DNA of 64,000 nt from Oscheius onirici. Taxonomy: Eukaryota > Nematoda > Chromadorea > Rhabditida > Rhabditidae. The notes under the pieces are model-generated. The model searched no databases, was not told the DNA's origin, and saw only the letters and a list, made by a program, of their open reading frames with translations. This document shows, one piece after another, positions 21,173 to 33,242 of the stretch. Location: contig OW051472.1 in assembly GCA_932521025.1 (NCBI GenBank), positions 1,984,001 to 2,048,000 on the forward strand, written 5' to 3'. A program made the position numbers and the translations under genes. Numbering within the stretch: the stretch's first letter is position 1; each line of letters starts with the position of its first letter.

Positions 21173-22200
21173 AGAAATACGAAAAGTGAAGGGCAAGTTG
21201 GAGGAAAAAAGAATAAATTAGTTGATCGTTAGCCATCTTTTCCAGACATGAGTGCAATGCTTCATAGAATGTTCATAAGGACTCGAGATTTGTAATTTTA
21301 GTCCTGAGGCAGTACGAGACTGAAATTATAAATGGAACAATGAAATGTTTGACCCAAGGCTGCGCAAAAATAAACAAAAAGCACTTTTCAAAACCCTGAC
21401 AGGATACAAACTTTTCGAGTTTAATGTTTCACGGAATGTTGATAGGAATGCCATCTTGTGCCATCTTGTGCTGCTTTGATCGGTCTTTACCAATTTGAAA
21501 TTGTAAAATTGAATCAAAACCAAAGGGGAATGGAGAAATAGACGGATCGATGGACATCTACCAGACATATGACTATTCAAAAAGGGTCTGAATCACTCCG
21601 TTTATATTAGCTGTGCACCCTCTCTGTTTTTACTGTGAGAAAAAATCGGGGTTGCGTGATCGCGAGGGTGCGGCTTTTTCTGAGGCACCGGGCTGTGCAT
21701 GCACATTTCCTGACGAACCAGATTTTGGAATTAATACAGAACTAATGAAGCTAGACCAAATGATTGCAGGGAAAAGGTCGAATGGCGAAATAAATGAAGA
21801 AGTTTCAAAATAGTGTATTCAATGTAAAGATTGTCCTTTTCTGGACGGAATAGATGCGACAGAAGAAGACAAATTTTAGAGAAATGACCTGGTTTTTAGC
21901 CGAAAACACTGTCGAGTCACTGTGGGAAAGGCCAGTGGCGAAAAGACGTCAATACTGTCTTGAGCCAGAAACACAGAGAATTGAAAAATGAAAAAGAAGA
22001 ATAAAGAAATTGATCGATAGGCATCTCCCACCCCCAGACATACGAGTGTTCAAAAAGGGTCTGAATCACTCCGTTCGCATAAACGACGCCCCCTCTCTCT
22101 GTTTTACTGTGAGAAAAAAATCGGGGGATCGCGTGATTGCGAGGGCTACAATGCGCCCCCCTTTCTGAGGCACCGTTTATGCATTTTTTCGGTTTCGTCG
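20860..22200. repeat. CTGAATCACTCCG repeats, copies 2-4
   Basis: Copies at about 20860-21010, 21565-21710 and 22030-22200. Shared blocks are GTTCAAAAAGGGTCTGA, TCACTCCG, CTCTGTTTTTACTGTGAG, AAAAAATCG and GAGGCTACAATGC-like strings. In the last copy CATAAACG near the start pairs with CGTTTATG near the end, which would allow a hairpin. Confidence 0.6.
21173..21616. repeat. Near-identical direct duplicate of 8579-9027
   Basis: About 444 bp in the same orientation as the earlier copy, 12.6 kb away. The pair brackets the unrecognised gene and the whole two-module F-box gene. Confidence 0.9.
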
Positions 22201-22899
22201 AAGTTCAAGATTTGGAAACATTACAAAGTGCAAAGGACTACAGGAACCAGAGCAAATGATTTAGGGAATGTTTGATTGGATCACAGAAGGACGGTTCGAA
22301 AAGTTTTGGTAGTTCCAATACGGAAAAACTGAAGGAGCAAATAAAACTCGGAAAGATGTGACAGAAGAAAGAAAAAAGTTCAGATAAAAAACTTGATTGA
22401 GCTTCATTGCTAGCATAAGTAGTATAGGAGGAATAAGTTCTGATATTGCCCAGACTCTTGGATTACAAACAAATAGAGATTCCAGCCGAAAAAACTTGTC
22501 GAGTCACTATGGGAGGGCCAGCCGTCGAGACACGTCAATACTGTCGTTTGATCAAAAAACGGCTCCAGTCTCTTTAGGAGATCCGTATCCAATGGCTATT
22601 TTTAGGCCAAATTCAAACTATTAGCTGCGTATCTTTGACAGAGTATCAAAACTTTTAATGGGCCTCGCAACGAAAAATTCAACGAAAAAAAACGCAACGA
22701 AAAATTTTCCACGGGGGCTTTTCAAAGGACTATATGAACGGAAATCGAGGGGGAAGGGAGCAAAAAAGACCAGCGGATGACTCTCGAAAATATTGTGGAA
22801 ATGGTCGGCCGGAAAATTAGGAGGGGAGCGGCAGATGTGAGAGGAGTGCCAACAATGGGTCAAATCTCCGAAAGTAGCAAAAATGAAAAAAGTTAAAAA

Positions 22900-24360
22900 C
22901 AATCTGTCCCTCTGATGGAAAAAATCTGGTCGGAGAGAGTCGGAGTCTCTCCTACAGTTGGCGTCTGGCCCCGCCCACTCGCAAGTTGGGGGAGCGAGAA
23001 AAGGGCGACGAATTGATTCAACGGGAAACTTTTTTTGGCAAGAATGTTGAGGGAAATTGATCAGAATGGCGACTTTGGGAAGGGCTAGAAAATGAGACTT
23101 TTTAGAAGTTCGCAAGTAATCACCAAAACAGCGCAGCGATTTGATTTCAAGTATCCACGAAACATGAAATTTAGGATAAACAGTACGGTAAGAAGTTGCA
23201 AAAAGGGGAAAATAGGTGTTTCTGGGGAAAAGAGGAAATTGTCCTTACAATGTCAACAGAAAATAAACAAATAGTCGTCAATCACCGATAAAACATAAGA
23301 ATTTCAAAATGGAACAACAATCTGAAAAGTTGTTGAACTTTGAAAAAAATTCTGTTTCAGGAAGAGCTTATAACGAATTCTTTTTGACATCAGAGATTTA
23401 GAGTGATCTTGATGAACACAAAAAGAGAAACAGTAGCAAACTGTCCGATGGAAAAAGCGGAACATCTGTACGGAAAGACTCAAAGGTTTCTTACAGTGGC
23501 GGGTCCAGAGCTTTCTCACGTCATGTTGGAAGGAGAAAAGGACGCCGAATCGATTCAATGGGAACATTTTTGGGAAGACTGACGAGGGAAAATGGCGAGA
23601 AAGATCTTCGGAAAGATCTTGAAGATGAGAGAAGTACTTTTCTCACAGTACGGAATCGGCAAAGAGCAAAGATTTATCGACACAATGGTTCGGCCATTTG
23701 GCGCCAAGTATTCATGAAACATAAAATGTTGAATGAACAGAAATTGAATGCCTATTGTCAGCAGAATCCAAACAGTTTATCTTCAATCATCAGCGAAACA
23801 TAAAAGTTTTGAAATTAAAACAGGAAAATTTGCTGAGCAAAGTTTTATATTTCGATGAGGAGTTATAACGAATTCTGTTTGCCATCAGAGATGATTCGGA
23901 CGACTAGCACCAAAAACTGTAAAGGAGAGAATACCACTGTCTCTCCGTTGGAGAAGAAACCTGAACATATTGGGAAGAGTCTCCTACATTCCGGAGGTCT
24001 TTCTCAATGAGTTGAAGAGCAGAACAGCTGCGAAACGATTCATTGGGTGACTTTTTTGACAGAAAATTGATTGAATGAAAACTTTTGAAAATGGTCGAAG
24101 GAAACGAACGATCGTCACAGTCATAAAGCCATTTGATTTCGAGGATCCACGTAACATAAAATTTTGAATAAAGCCATAAGAAGTTGCAAAAGGTACAGTC
24201 AGAAACGAAACACGTAAGTTTTGAGACGGAAATCCGATCGAAAAATGCTCAATTTTCAGAAACTTTCTGTTTCAAAACGTGGTCATCAGAATTTTCTGAA
24301 TGACATCAGCGGTACAGAGAAAATATAAACTTCAATCAGTGACGAAAAATGTTTTCAAGT
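22900..24360. repeat. Degenerate tandem repeat, three units of about 510 bp
   Basis: Starts near 22910, 23430 and 23935. Each unit has a segment with GGAGTCTCTCCTACAGT or a variant, then GAATTGATTCAA/CGATTCAATGGG, then GATTTCAAGTATCCACGAAAC or a variant, then a CTGTTTCA...GACATCAG segment. Single diverged copies of the first block occur near 9490 and 15850. A 164-codon minus-strand open frame at 22621-23115 falls partly in a unit and is not supported as a gene. Confidence 0.6.
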
Positions 24361-26126
24361 GGGAAAACGACTCTGGAGAAAATGTTGAGCTTCTTTAGGG
24401 TTCGCTGGATTTCTAGTTAAATACTATTTCTCCTTTTCCCATTATTTTCCCTCCAGCTTCCCTCTCAATCATTTTTTGACAGCCTCATGTCAACCGCCCA
24501 GCTACAACCCTTTATCCAGTTTAATTATACAGCCATTATTCTCGGTGTCTCTCCCAAGCAATCTCGGTCAAAATGGAATAGATCTGTGGAAAAGAGGGGA
24601 TCTATCGGATTTGGTTTGGGCAAAAATTAAAATTCAACGGAAGATCTTTTGTCTAGGTCTCTGCTCAAAAAATAGGGTTTCGAGATTTTTTCGCTGAAAT
24701 ATGGACGAAATGTTGAAGAGATATGGTCTCAGCCAGCGAGTCTCCAAATAACTAACACAAGCCTTTTGGCCTTATTGGTTGTCCACAACCATAAAAAATC
24801 ATTGAGAGAAAAATGTACACCGGAGCAAAGACTCAATTTTCTACAGGAAGCTGCACTTTTCTCACAGAGGGTGAAAAGGACAACCAGACTACGAAACTGA
24901 CATTCACGTTAGGCGTTTTTTGCAATCGCCGCTTTATGGGAATTTCCCTGGATACCACCCACGATGCGGCGAGCAGTGCCTGGTTGGAACGGGGTGAGGG
25001 TACAATTAGAATAGAGGGGTGATAATTGAGAGGGTAACAGATTCTTTTTTTTGCATAAGAATTTATTTTGTAAATTAAAAAACTACTGGGAACAGAATAT
25101 TTTTAGTCTTTCCAATTCCTTGCGGTACCAGTACCATAAGAGTTGAAATAATTCCTTACGGTACCAGCACCATAAGAGTGAAAGTGTTGTGAAATTTACT
25201 CCATTCAAATATCCCGCCGATTTATACCGTAAGCTCTGTCGGTTAGGCGTTTCCCTCATTCAAATTGTTAATTCCCTAGTTATCTCTCCGCTACAAAGCG
25301 GTTGTTTCTAATTTTCATAAAGAAAACTGTTCTCGTATTCTTAATTCCACAATCACCGGTCGTAACAGAAATAAGTTACCAGATATCAGAACTTGTTATT
25401 CCCCAAAGAAACGTTGTATTGAGAAAAACTTAGAGAAGCCTAGGAAGTCAGAAAATCACGGGCTACATTATAAGTTTGCTAGGTACAAGACGAACAGGCC
25501 GGCAACGGTGTAGATAGATGGACGATGTAAGAGAGCAAGCTGGACACATGTGGTGGAGGCGAACTGCTGAGGAATAGAAAAATCTCAGAGATGCCCTCGT
25601 CGATCCCAGATGTGATTAGCAAATAAATAGAAATAGAATAGTGCGCTACCGACTAATAGTAGTCACTTTTTTGGCGATACTTGTATTCTTCTCGAAACAT
25701 AAATTCGTGGCAATGTTTCCTCGCATGATCTCTTTCTCAGTTTGCATCGACTCGCTCCACATCTTTTTGGTAGTTATTCAGTCGTCGAAACACGAGAAAA
25801 AGCTACACTGTCTTATATTTTCGTGTACGTTGTCTGCCTCATCCACGTCCTTTTTTAAATTTTTATCATCAGCACAAAAATCAAGAGAAGAAGACATTAT
25901 AGGGTACAAGGATGTCCGGTGGAGTTATGAATGGGTGACTTTTGCAAGCACGAGAGGTTCATTACAAGACGTTCGAAATATTCAAATTGGGCGGCAACAA
26001 AGTGTTTACGGTTACGGTAATGAACAGAAGAGGGAATAAGAATGACGGGAAAGAATAGGAAGGACAGAGGGGGGAAGTTTTGGAAAAACCGGATTTTTGT
26101 GACGAAACTTTTGAGAAAAAGATACA
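24361..26126. other. Intergenic, with a LINE tail
   Basis: No gene supported. A plus-strand frame at 24813-25022 and another at 25641-26039 lack splice context or domains. Near 25125 and 25160 the string CCTT.CGGTACCAG.ACCATAAGAG is repeated in tandem. Confidence 0.4.
25475..25640 (+). mobile_element. 3' remnant of a non-LTR retrotransposon
   Basis: The strings AGGCCGGCAACG, ATAGATGGACGATGTAAGAGA and CACATGTGGTGGAGGCG resemble the GRPKxRWxDDV ... W.R.A C-terminal coding end of LINE reverse transcriptases. They are followed by stops and an AAATAGAAATAGAATAG tail. Confidence 0.55.
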
Positions 26127-29100
26127 TTAGAGAGAGGCTAGATGGTAGAGGAATCCCTCAAAGATACCTTCCAGATAATCTCCGAGATCCTGCAATCTCT
26201 GTCCGTTCCAGCGGTCAAAAATATATCCATAATCGAGCACATCTGATTTGCCTCTTTCACTCTTGAGGTTCTCAGTGACGAATTCCAGCATCTTTTTCGT
26301 ACAGAACTCGGTGGTACAGAGACAGTCCTCGCAGTCTGTGACATCCATGAATTTGATGTAGTTGTAGTATGGGCAGGCGTCTAAGAGGGCCAGACGAGGA
26401 GGATTGTGATGGGATTGAGCGGTGAAGATGCGCTCTTCCTGAAATTTTTTTTTGGGATTGAATGCCTTTTTCTGTTCAAAGAATATCTTGCTGACAATGA
26501 GGATCGTAGTCTGATCTGTCCAAATGCCGGCAAAGGCCCCGTTCAAAATACAACGCCAGTGGCTACAGTATTTTTTCCCTTCAAACAGATGGACAAGGAC
26601 TGATTTTGGAAATCTTTTTTCTCGGAAAGGTCGAAAATCGCAGGAAATAATAGTCATAGATGAAAATAGCTACTTTTGACTGGTACATTAGACATGCAAT
26701 AGCGTAAGCTTCTTATTTCTAACTGAACCGCAGTAAAGTTTTTTCCAAGGCTGTTCAGAAAGATCAACAAATGAGTGAATTTTCTGATAACAATAGGATA
26801 AAACAATCATCTTTCTCTTACCTGACCAGCAACAATAAACTGATCGAATCCTATTTCTCTCGGGCTCAAGTAGCCCTGAAACGCTGGATCCTCTTCAATC
26901 TCCAGTCTCAGCTCCTTTAGACCCGTTTCTCCGTCCTTCCAGCGCTACAAATACTGCTTTTCTCAAATAAAAATCAGTAAAAACCTGTAGAAAATTGACC
27001 AAGATCTCTCTGGCGTCCTTTTTATCAATCTTGGCCTCCAGATGCTCCAGACGATGGTATTCCTCAGAAATTTGGGGGATTTTTCCATCTCGGTCGTTGT
27101 TGTGGATGTAGAGACGGGAAAAGTTGAGATTTTCAGTGGCGGCTGACATGATTCTGTTAAAATGGTCGGGGACGTTGTTCCCGACGATTTCGAAGAGCTC
27201 ACAACCCAGTGAGGGGAAGATTTGAAGGAGCTCATCGGCACAGAGAGCCAGTTTTGGGCTCAGAGAGTAGTCTTCGTTCCGGTACGGGTCCTAAAAGATT
27301 AATTTCTTGATGATTTGTTTGGTAAAGCGTAGGCTCGTCAAAAAAACAACTCACAATGGAGATCATCTTGAAGCGGAAGATTCTCAAAATCGGAGCCAAT
27401 TCTTCCGTGGTCATCTTTCTGTAGAAGGCTTGCTTCCTGCGAGAAAGAGCAAAGCACAGATGAGAAATGAGTCCTTCCACAGTCTCACAGCTTACGAAGA
27501 TTTGTTCTTCTTTGGTCTCTGAAAAGATATTTCTTGAATTAGCTACTTGAAAAAGAGGTCGTGTGGTTATCAATGTTTGTTTGAAACAAAAGGCACAATT
27601 AGCCAAAAAAAAAATGTGAAAAGAAAGTTTCAAAGCTTACTACCGAGGCGAAGCTTTACAATTCGTACTCTAACTAGAATTTTGTTGCAAAGGGGCCCGA
27701 TCAAATGAAAATGTTAATGCTGTGAATGTTATGCATTGAAGATGCAACATTTTTGCGATCCCGAATCCCTGCTTCCCAGTGACAGAGTCGTTAAAACAGT
27801 TTATTTTCAGGCAAGCTAAAATTGCAAAATCTCGGCAGGACATCCAACGACAATCAAAGTTTGCTCAAAACAAAAGGCTCTTAGGCATTTTGTGGAACAA
27901 ATAATTTCCACAGGTTCTAAGTGGTGTAATCTTGTACTCAATTAGTAGAGTAACGAGTTTATCGAATTATCGAAAAATATTTTTTCCTTGCCGAGATACA
28001 GACGTTTCAAGAAAAAAAAATAAAATTTGAACGCGCGCCAAATTCGTACGCAAAAGTGCGTCGCGGACATTTTCGATCTGACACGCAATTTGTATTCGTA
28101 ATTTAGCTATTTCTCATGCAGAAATCAGCTTTTCGGCTATTTGGGACGTACTCTTCGGCTATTTTCGGTTTGGAGCTATTCTATGTCTCTTTGATACAAA
28201 AAACTTTTAGACGTTTTTGCCAAAATTTCACGACTTTTCTTTGAAAACAAGCCCGAGGAAGTAATACGTAGAGAAGAACACCTCGGAAATATTTTACACT
28301 TTTGACTTATTCGGCAAAGACCGAATTGACGCATCGGCCCCAGCTACTCGAACTTTTATTTCAAATGCCTGGGCCTAGTTACTATAGCATTTGAAATCGT
28401 AAACAGTTAGTCAGATCTTTAGCAGTAAATTTCAGTCTTACCCCTGCACTCTCTCCTCTTACAGATTCTAATATCCAGACAGTTTTTCGGCTCGTGTTTT
28501 TCCGTCGCTTCTTCATCACTACTGACTGAACGTGAACGTTCATCACTGACAGAACTGGAAGAATTCATCGAGTTCGAGGTGTCCTGTGACTCTTCACTGT
28601 CCGTTTCATCGGAGCCTGATTCCGAGGCATCAAGATCACCCCGTTCCATGCGGAGTGGGGAATGAGCTGGTTGAAGGTCAGCCCGAGACATTTGAGTCCA
28701 GCGGTCTGCAAAAAGTTGAGTCGCAATCAAGAGCTTATCAAGAGCGGAGAAGAACTACTACTTAGAGATGTTTTCTCCTATTATGAACTTGTATTGAAGC
28801 AATATAAGTTGAATAAAACGTAAGATGTGAACAGTTGATTAGTTAGGAGCCAAATTTTAGCCGACTATTTTGACTTTGTACATTCCAGAAAACTGTGGAC
28901 CTGATGAAAAAATACCACAGAACATGCCAACAGCGAAAAAGTTCGTTTGAAATTTTGCGCGGGAACCCTCTTAATGAATCAATTTCGCATTTTTCTTCAT
29001 ATTTCACCTGATCAAAACATACCACTTTTCAAAATATATATGTCAACAGCGAAAAAGTCACATTTTGAGCCGACTATGTCAACGAGATAATTTTTGTCTT

Positions 29101-30392
29101 CGTGGAACAGGATATTCTAGAGTTTTGAAGCGTTTTTCGCGCAAAACTGTAGAGTTGCTAGCTGAAGGAAATGCAACGGCCGTCTGTAAAGCGCAGTTAA
29201 ATTCAGCACAACAGTTTGCAACAGTAAGACTTCAACTCTTTGTCTTTTGGATATCTACTACTCGTGAAGCCAAAGAAAAATTGCTCTACAGCTACAAGTA
29301 CGGGAGTCGAGAGAATCACTGTGGGGTATCAGCAGTGGCAAAACTTTCTCAAAAATTGATTTTATTGTCTAGCTCATCTTCGAAGTCACTAAAACCTTTT
29401 TCTTGGTGCATTACCTACCAGTTGCGAAACACGAACAAGTATATTGAACGAGAAAACTGAGAGGTGTTTGGATTTCACCAGAACCATAAGAAGGTCCTAT
29501 GTTCTAAAAAAATGTAGGACAAATTTAGTTCCCAAGGAGAGAATTGAAATTTGTAAGTGTTTTTTTGTTCTTGTTTCAATGAATCGGTAAGATCAATGCT
29601 TGTCTTGGTGGTCAAACTACTGGTTGTAGCGTAGCAAACTCCTCATTCGAACTCTTTTCAACCTTCTTTACAGTTTAACTAAATTCCTTATTCAAACGCC
29701 TTGATGTGCAAAATTCCTTCGTCGCTCTTTCATGTATAGACAAAAAAACAATGCTTTTCTATTTCGTCGAGAAATTTTCTTCACAATCTTACTGGCATCT
29801 ACTTGTTTTTGTTTTGTTTTATCAGATCCGGAAATAGGCACTGCAAAACAAAATTTTGATAATGGGAAGTAATGCAGTAAAATATATTTTGCTCCAAAAG
29901 TTTGCAAAGTCATAATTACCTAGCCTACCTACTCATCCATTTATAACTTCGAACTTTTTGCTGTTACGCTGCACAAAACGGTCCCGCTTAAAAAAATTCG
30001 GCTTTTGCTTAGTTTTCATTTTTTTTCTCGTTACAAATATGTCCCTTATAGCAAAAACTATGGAGAACTACACTTTTGGAATCGTCAATCATTTCAAATA
30101 ACTCACCAATTTCTTCCTTGACCCTTACAGGGACATCAAAGAGTACTTTCTTCTCTTCCTCATCGAAATAGACGAAAATTGGAAAGTAGGTGTGACAGAA
30201 GAGTTTCCCTTTTCTCCAATCCGACTTCAAGGCAACGTCTCGGAATCTGCGGCAGGTTCGAACTGACCGGGCGAAAGAGGTGTCGTTGAGCTGAATCACA
30301 TGTTTTTGGTGAAAAATAGAGAAAAAACTGACCTTGGAAAGAATCTGTCCAATGTTTTCCTGGGTGGCGAGATTCAGATCACATCCAAGCAT
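26127..30392 (-). CDS. F-box protein with one associated module and an acidic Ser-rich insert
   Basis: Predicted SCF substrate adaptor, 470 residues. Exons are 30392-30333, 30290-30107, 28705-28442, 27518-27355, 27290-26985, 26944-26822 and 26438-26127; all junctions match in phase. The F-box-like segment covers residues 5-40 (LATQENIGQILSK, then SFARSVRTCRRFRDVA). Exon 3 (88 codons) is acidic and Ser-rich (SGSDETDSEESQDTSNS) and has no counterpart in the paralogues. Exon 4 carries KQAFYRKMTTEELAPILRIF, homologous to the block in the other copies. Exons 5-6 read LEHLEAKIDKKDAREILVNF, LQ|RWKDGETGLKELRLEI, matching the nematode FBA_2-type pattern (N.FL..W..G...L..L.I). Exon 7 has DCLCTTEFC and DRWNGQ. 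Only one module is present. The family call is by eye. Confidence 0.7.
28858..29075. repeat. Short direct repeats inside an F-box intron
   Basis: GAGCCGACTATGTCAAC at 29068 echoes AGCCGACTATTTTGAC at 28859, and CAACAGCGAAAAAGT occurs near 28927 and 29043. This is the large intron of the gene at 26127-30392. A 131-codon plus-strand open frame (29065-29460) in the same intron is unsupported. Confidence 0.4.
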
Positions 30393-31433
30393 CTTTTTAT
30401 TTTAGCTAAAATAAATTTATCAAGAAAGTCAAAAGAACCGAGCAATATAGAGGGGAAGTGAAGCACAAATTTTTGTGTAGAAGAAAGCTGAAAAGGTCGC
30501 TTTTTGAGTCGAAAAAACGCTTTCTACATTCTACGAACACTCAGTAACTGAGGTTCACTATCGATTTCTATACCTGAGCATCGATTCTTTGATGAAAAGG
30601 TAGAAATTACTATACTGACAATTAGTAGCAGAAATGATACAAGTTCCTGAGACCTAAACTGACCGATTGAACATGACTGATTCGTTTTCCAATACCAACG
30701 GAGGACAGATTGAAATAGAATAGAGTAAATCAGGGAGATGTCCATGTGCCATCTGAGTGATCTAAAAGGGCATCCCTTTCATATAATTCAAAATATGTCT
30801 CGATCTATTCATTATTCAACGACCAGAAAGACTGTCAGGCATGTCTGGCCTGGGGCTCATCAGACCCTCCGAAAATGGAGGACAATAAATCTTTGTCGGG
30901 ACGGGTGGTCAAAGCGGCAAAACTCCGTTACAATCGGTCGGAGGAATAACAGCTGGCACAGTGGGGACACCAATTTTTTCGATATTGCTTTCTCCAAACT
31001 TGGAAAAAATCAAATGTGCCCGAGTCAGCTTGTGATCGAACTTTCGCGATCTTTCATTGTTCTTTTCAGTTCTGCGGCCTGACCAGCTCTCTAGTCAATG
31101 CTACAGTCTCTCTTCTGTTATTTGACTACCCACATAATTTTTTGAGTCTCACGATTAAACCCCTTTTTTTTTAGCACGAGGAGCCAGTTGGAAAAGTCCC
31201 GTCAGAAGTCGAGTCTCTGTACAATCTGGTCAAATTGTAGTATTTCTTAACCCTTGTCTCCTCGAAAATTAAAAGCCACTTCAAATATAATTGGAAACGA
31301 ACGAGCCTTTCCAATTTATTTTTACTGCGTACAAATACGCAATCGCCAAGTCTCCGCTCACCGGTTTCCATTTGAATTTTGCTACCCGCTTTCCTTTCTA
31401 TTTTTCCATCTCCTATTTAACTATTTTTAGGAC
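30393..31433. other. Divergent intergenic region
   Basis: It holds the presumed promoters of the F-box gene (minus) and of the unknown gene at 31434 (plus). A plus-strand 114-codon open frame at 30738 has no splice or domain support. No clear repeat is seen. Confidence 0.4.
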
Positions 31434-33242
31434 ATGTCTGATAGAAAATCACTTGCTTTTATTATCGGTATCAATTCAAAGCTGATCGCTATAGTTTTCT
31501 GGGACAAGGTTCAAATCCTCGAAAAGACTCCCGACTACCCTGCTGATCTCAAGCTTGGAGATTTTATTGATTTCCGAAGGAGAAATGTAAGTTTATTCCC
31601 ATTTAATATCTTTTTTTAAAGCAAAAATGGGACAGTCCGGAACCTTTAGTTGAAATTTATGATATCGAAAAGGCGGAAGGAGCACTCTTTGAGGCAGAGG
31701 TCGTCGGAAAAGATGCACTCATCGTGAGTTTATCCAATGATTTTTTTTTGTTAAAATGCCTGTTTAGGCTGATGTCAACGTAATCGCCAGAGACTTCTAC
31801 AACTTCCCTCAAATTTATCGCCTCATTTCGAGCGGCAAAGTTCCTGATATAACCACATCATTCTGGTCTCCCGAGCTCGGAGTAAGTCAAAAGTTTTTAG
31901 TTTAAACTGTTCCACAGGAATTACAAGACACGACTCTCTTCGAGGATCAAAAGAAGGAGCGCGGTCGTTATTTCGAGGGCAAAGTCAGACTCTCCTTCGC
32001 CTTTGACACCATTGTACAGCCGGTCATGACAGGCGATAAAACACTGAAGAATGTCTGGCGGAACGACGGAGCACAGCTCCAGTACCAGAAGGAGCTGATC
32101 TCTATCGGTAAGGAGAGCCAGGAGCAATTCATGGCTCGCCATCACTGGACGGTAGTCGAGATCAAAATTGTCAAGAATTATTATTTTTAGCCATGGGCTC
32201 AACAACTACTCAGCCAAGATCTCAAAGCCGGTGATGGCTACCAGAACGAGAAGAATATCCCAACGGTAGTACGCGTTTTTATTTTTAAAAGAACAATATT
32301 TTAGCCGAAGACGTTCGCAATCGTGGTCCATACAATCCATGTTACCGATAGCAAAACGACGAAGGCTTGGAGTCCCGAAAAGGGACTTTTGACACTTGCC
32401 CGCAGCGCTCGAACAGGGGATACGGAGAATTATGTGAGTATCTTTACCAGGAAACAAAAAGGGAAAGGAACTTTAGCCTATCTGTGAACTTGAAAAGAAA
32501 CTGCAATTAGCTCACGCTTACGTTTTCCGCCTTTTCAAACACTTCAACTTTGCGAATTTCTTCTTGGATGATACAAATTTTCACTGTGACAAAAATATTT
32601 TCATAGATTTTACAAAGTTCTCTTCAAGTTCTGAGCACAAAAAACTGGAATATGAATGAGCACTGTTAGTGATTTTTCTTTTCGAAGTCCCCGAAATTTC
32701 GTATCAACAATACTTCTTCGTAGTTGGGTAACTTCGTCCATATCCGAACAACTATCACAGGAGACATTCTCGCAGCCACAAGTCCCTGCAAGACTGCAGA
32801 ACAGCCACGAGGTCGCCTTGTATCCTCTGGAAACACGACCCATGCCCAGGTTTTTGTTCAACGTGTTGGCAAAACTTTGTTTTCAGTTTGTGATCCCAAT
32901 TCGTTTCCCTCGAAACCTCGCAATTGGTTTCTCTCATGAGGACGATAATTTCGGAACCGTATGCCAAAGGAATAGAAAGAGTAAAACAAGTTCTTTTCAG
33001 ATTTTGATCCAAGATGAAATATTGGGAAAATCGTTTGAGGAAAAGAATAGAACGGCCGGTCTGGCTGGAAAGCTCGTCGACGTCTGGATCCAGTACGTCG
33101 AGGAAAAGGACCGCTTCATCGCAGTTTCACTCTGTGAAGTAAGTTTATCATTATATCTGACGCCTTGTTCCACAACCAATTGTTTGCTTTTCAGGATCAG
33201 AAGCCCAGTCAGCCCACAGTCTGTCACTCCGATCCCTGGTAA
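31434..33242 (+). CDS. Unrecognised multi-exon gene
   Basis: Exons are 31434-31586, 31622-31723, 31768-31881, 31918-32151, 32191-32265, 32305-32433, 32724-32849, 32887-32958, 33001-33138 and 33195-33242. Every join is phase 0, giving about 396 residues. Most introns are short, many 35-47 nt. The protein has no signal peptide or membrane span. It alternates beta-like hydrophobic stretches (SLAFIIGINSKLIAIVFW, FAIVVHTIHVTDS, FVIPIRFPRNLAIGF) with charged segments. Between 32477 and 32656 a further open segment follows a TTTAG acceptor (starting PICELEKKLQLAHAYVFRLF), but no in-phase donor was found, so it is left out. I do not recognise the family. Confidence 0.65.

Noticed and set aside
22621-23115. 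164-codon minus-strand open frame
   Set aside because: It is Phe/Pro/His-rich without splice signals or a domain, and partly inside a degenerate tandem repeat.
29065-29460. 131-codon plus-strand open frame
   Set aside because: It lies in an F-box intron, overlaps short repeats, and has no domain or splice partner.
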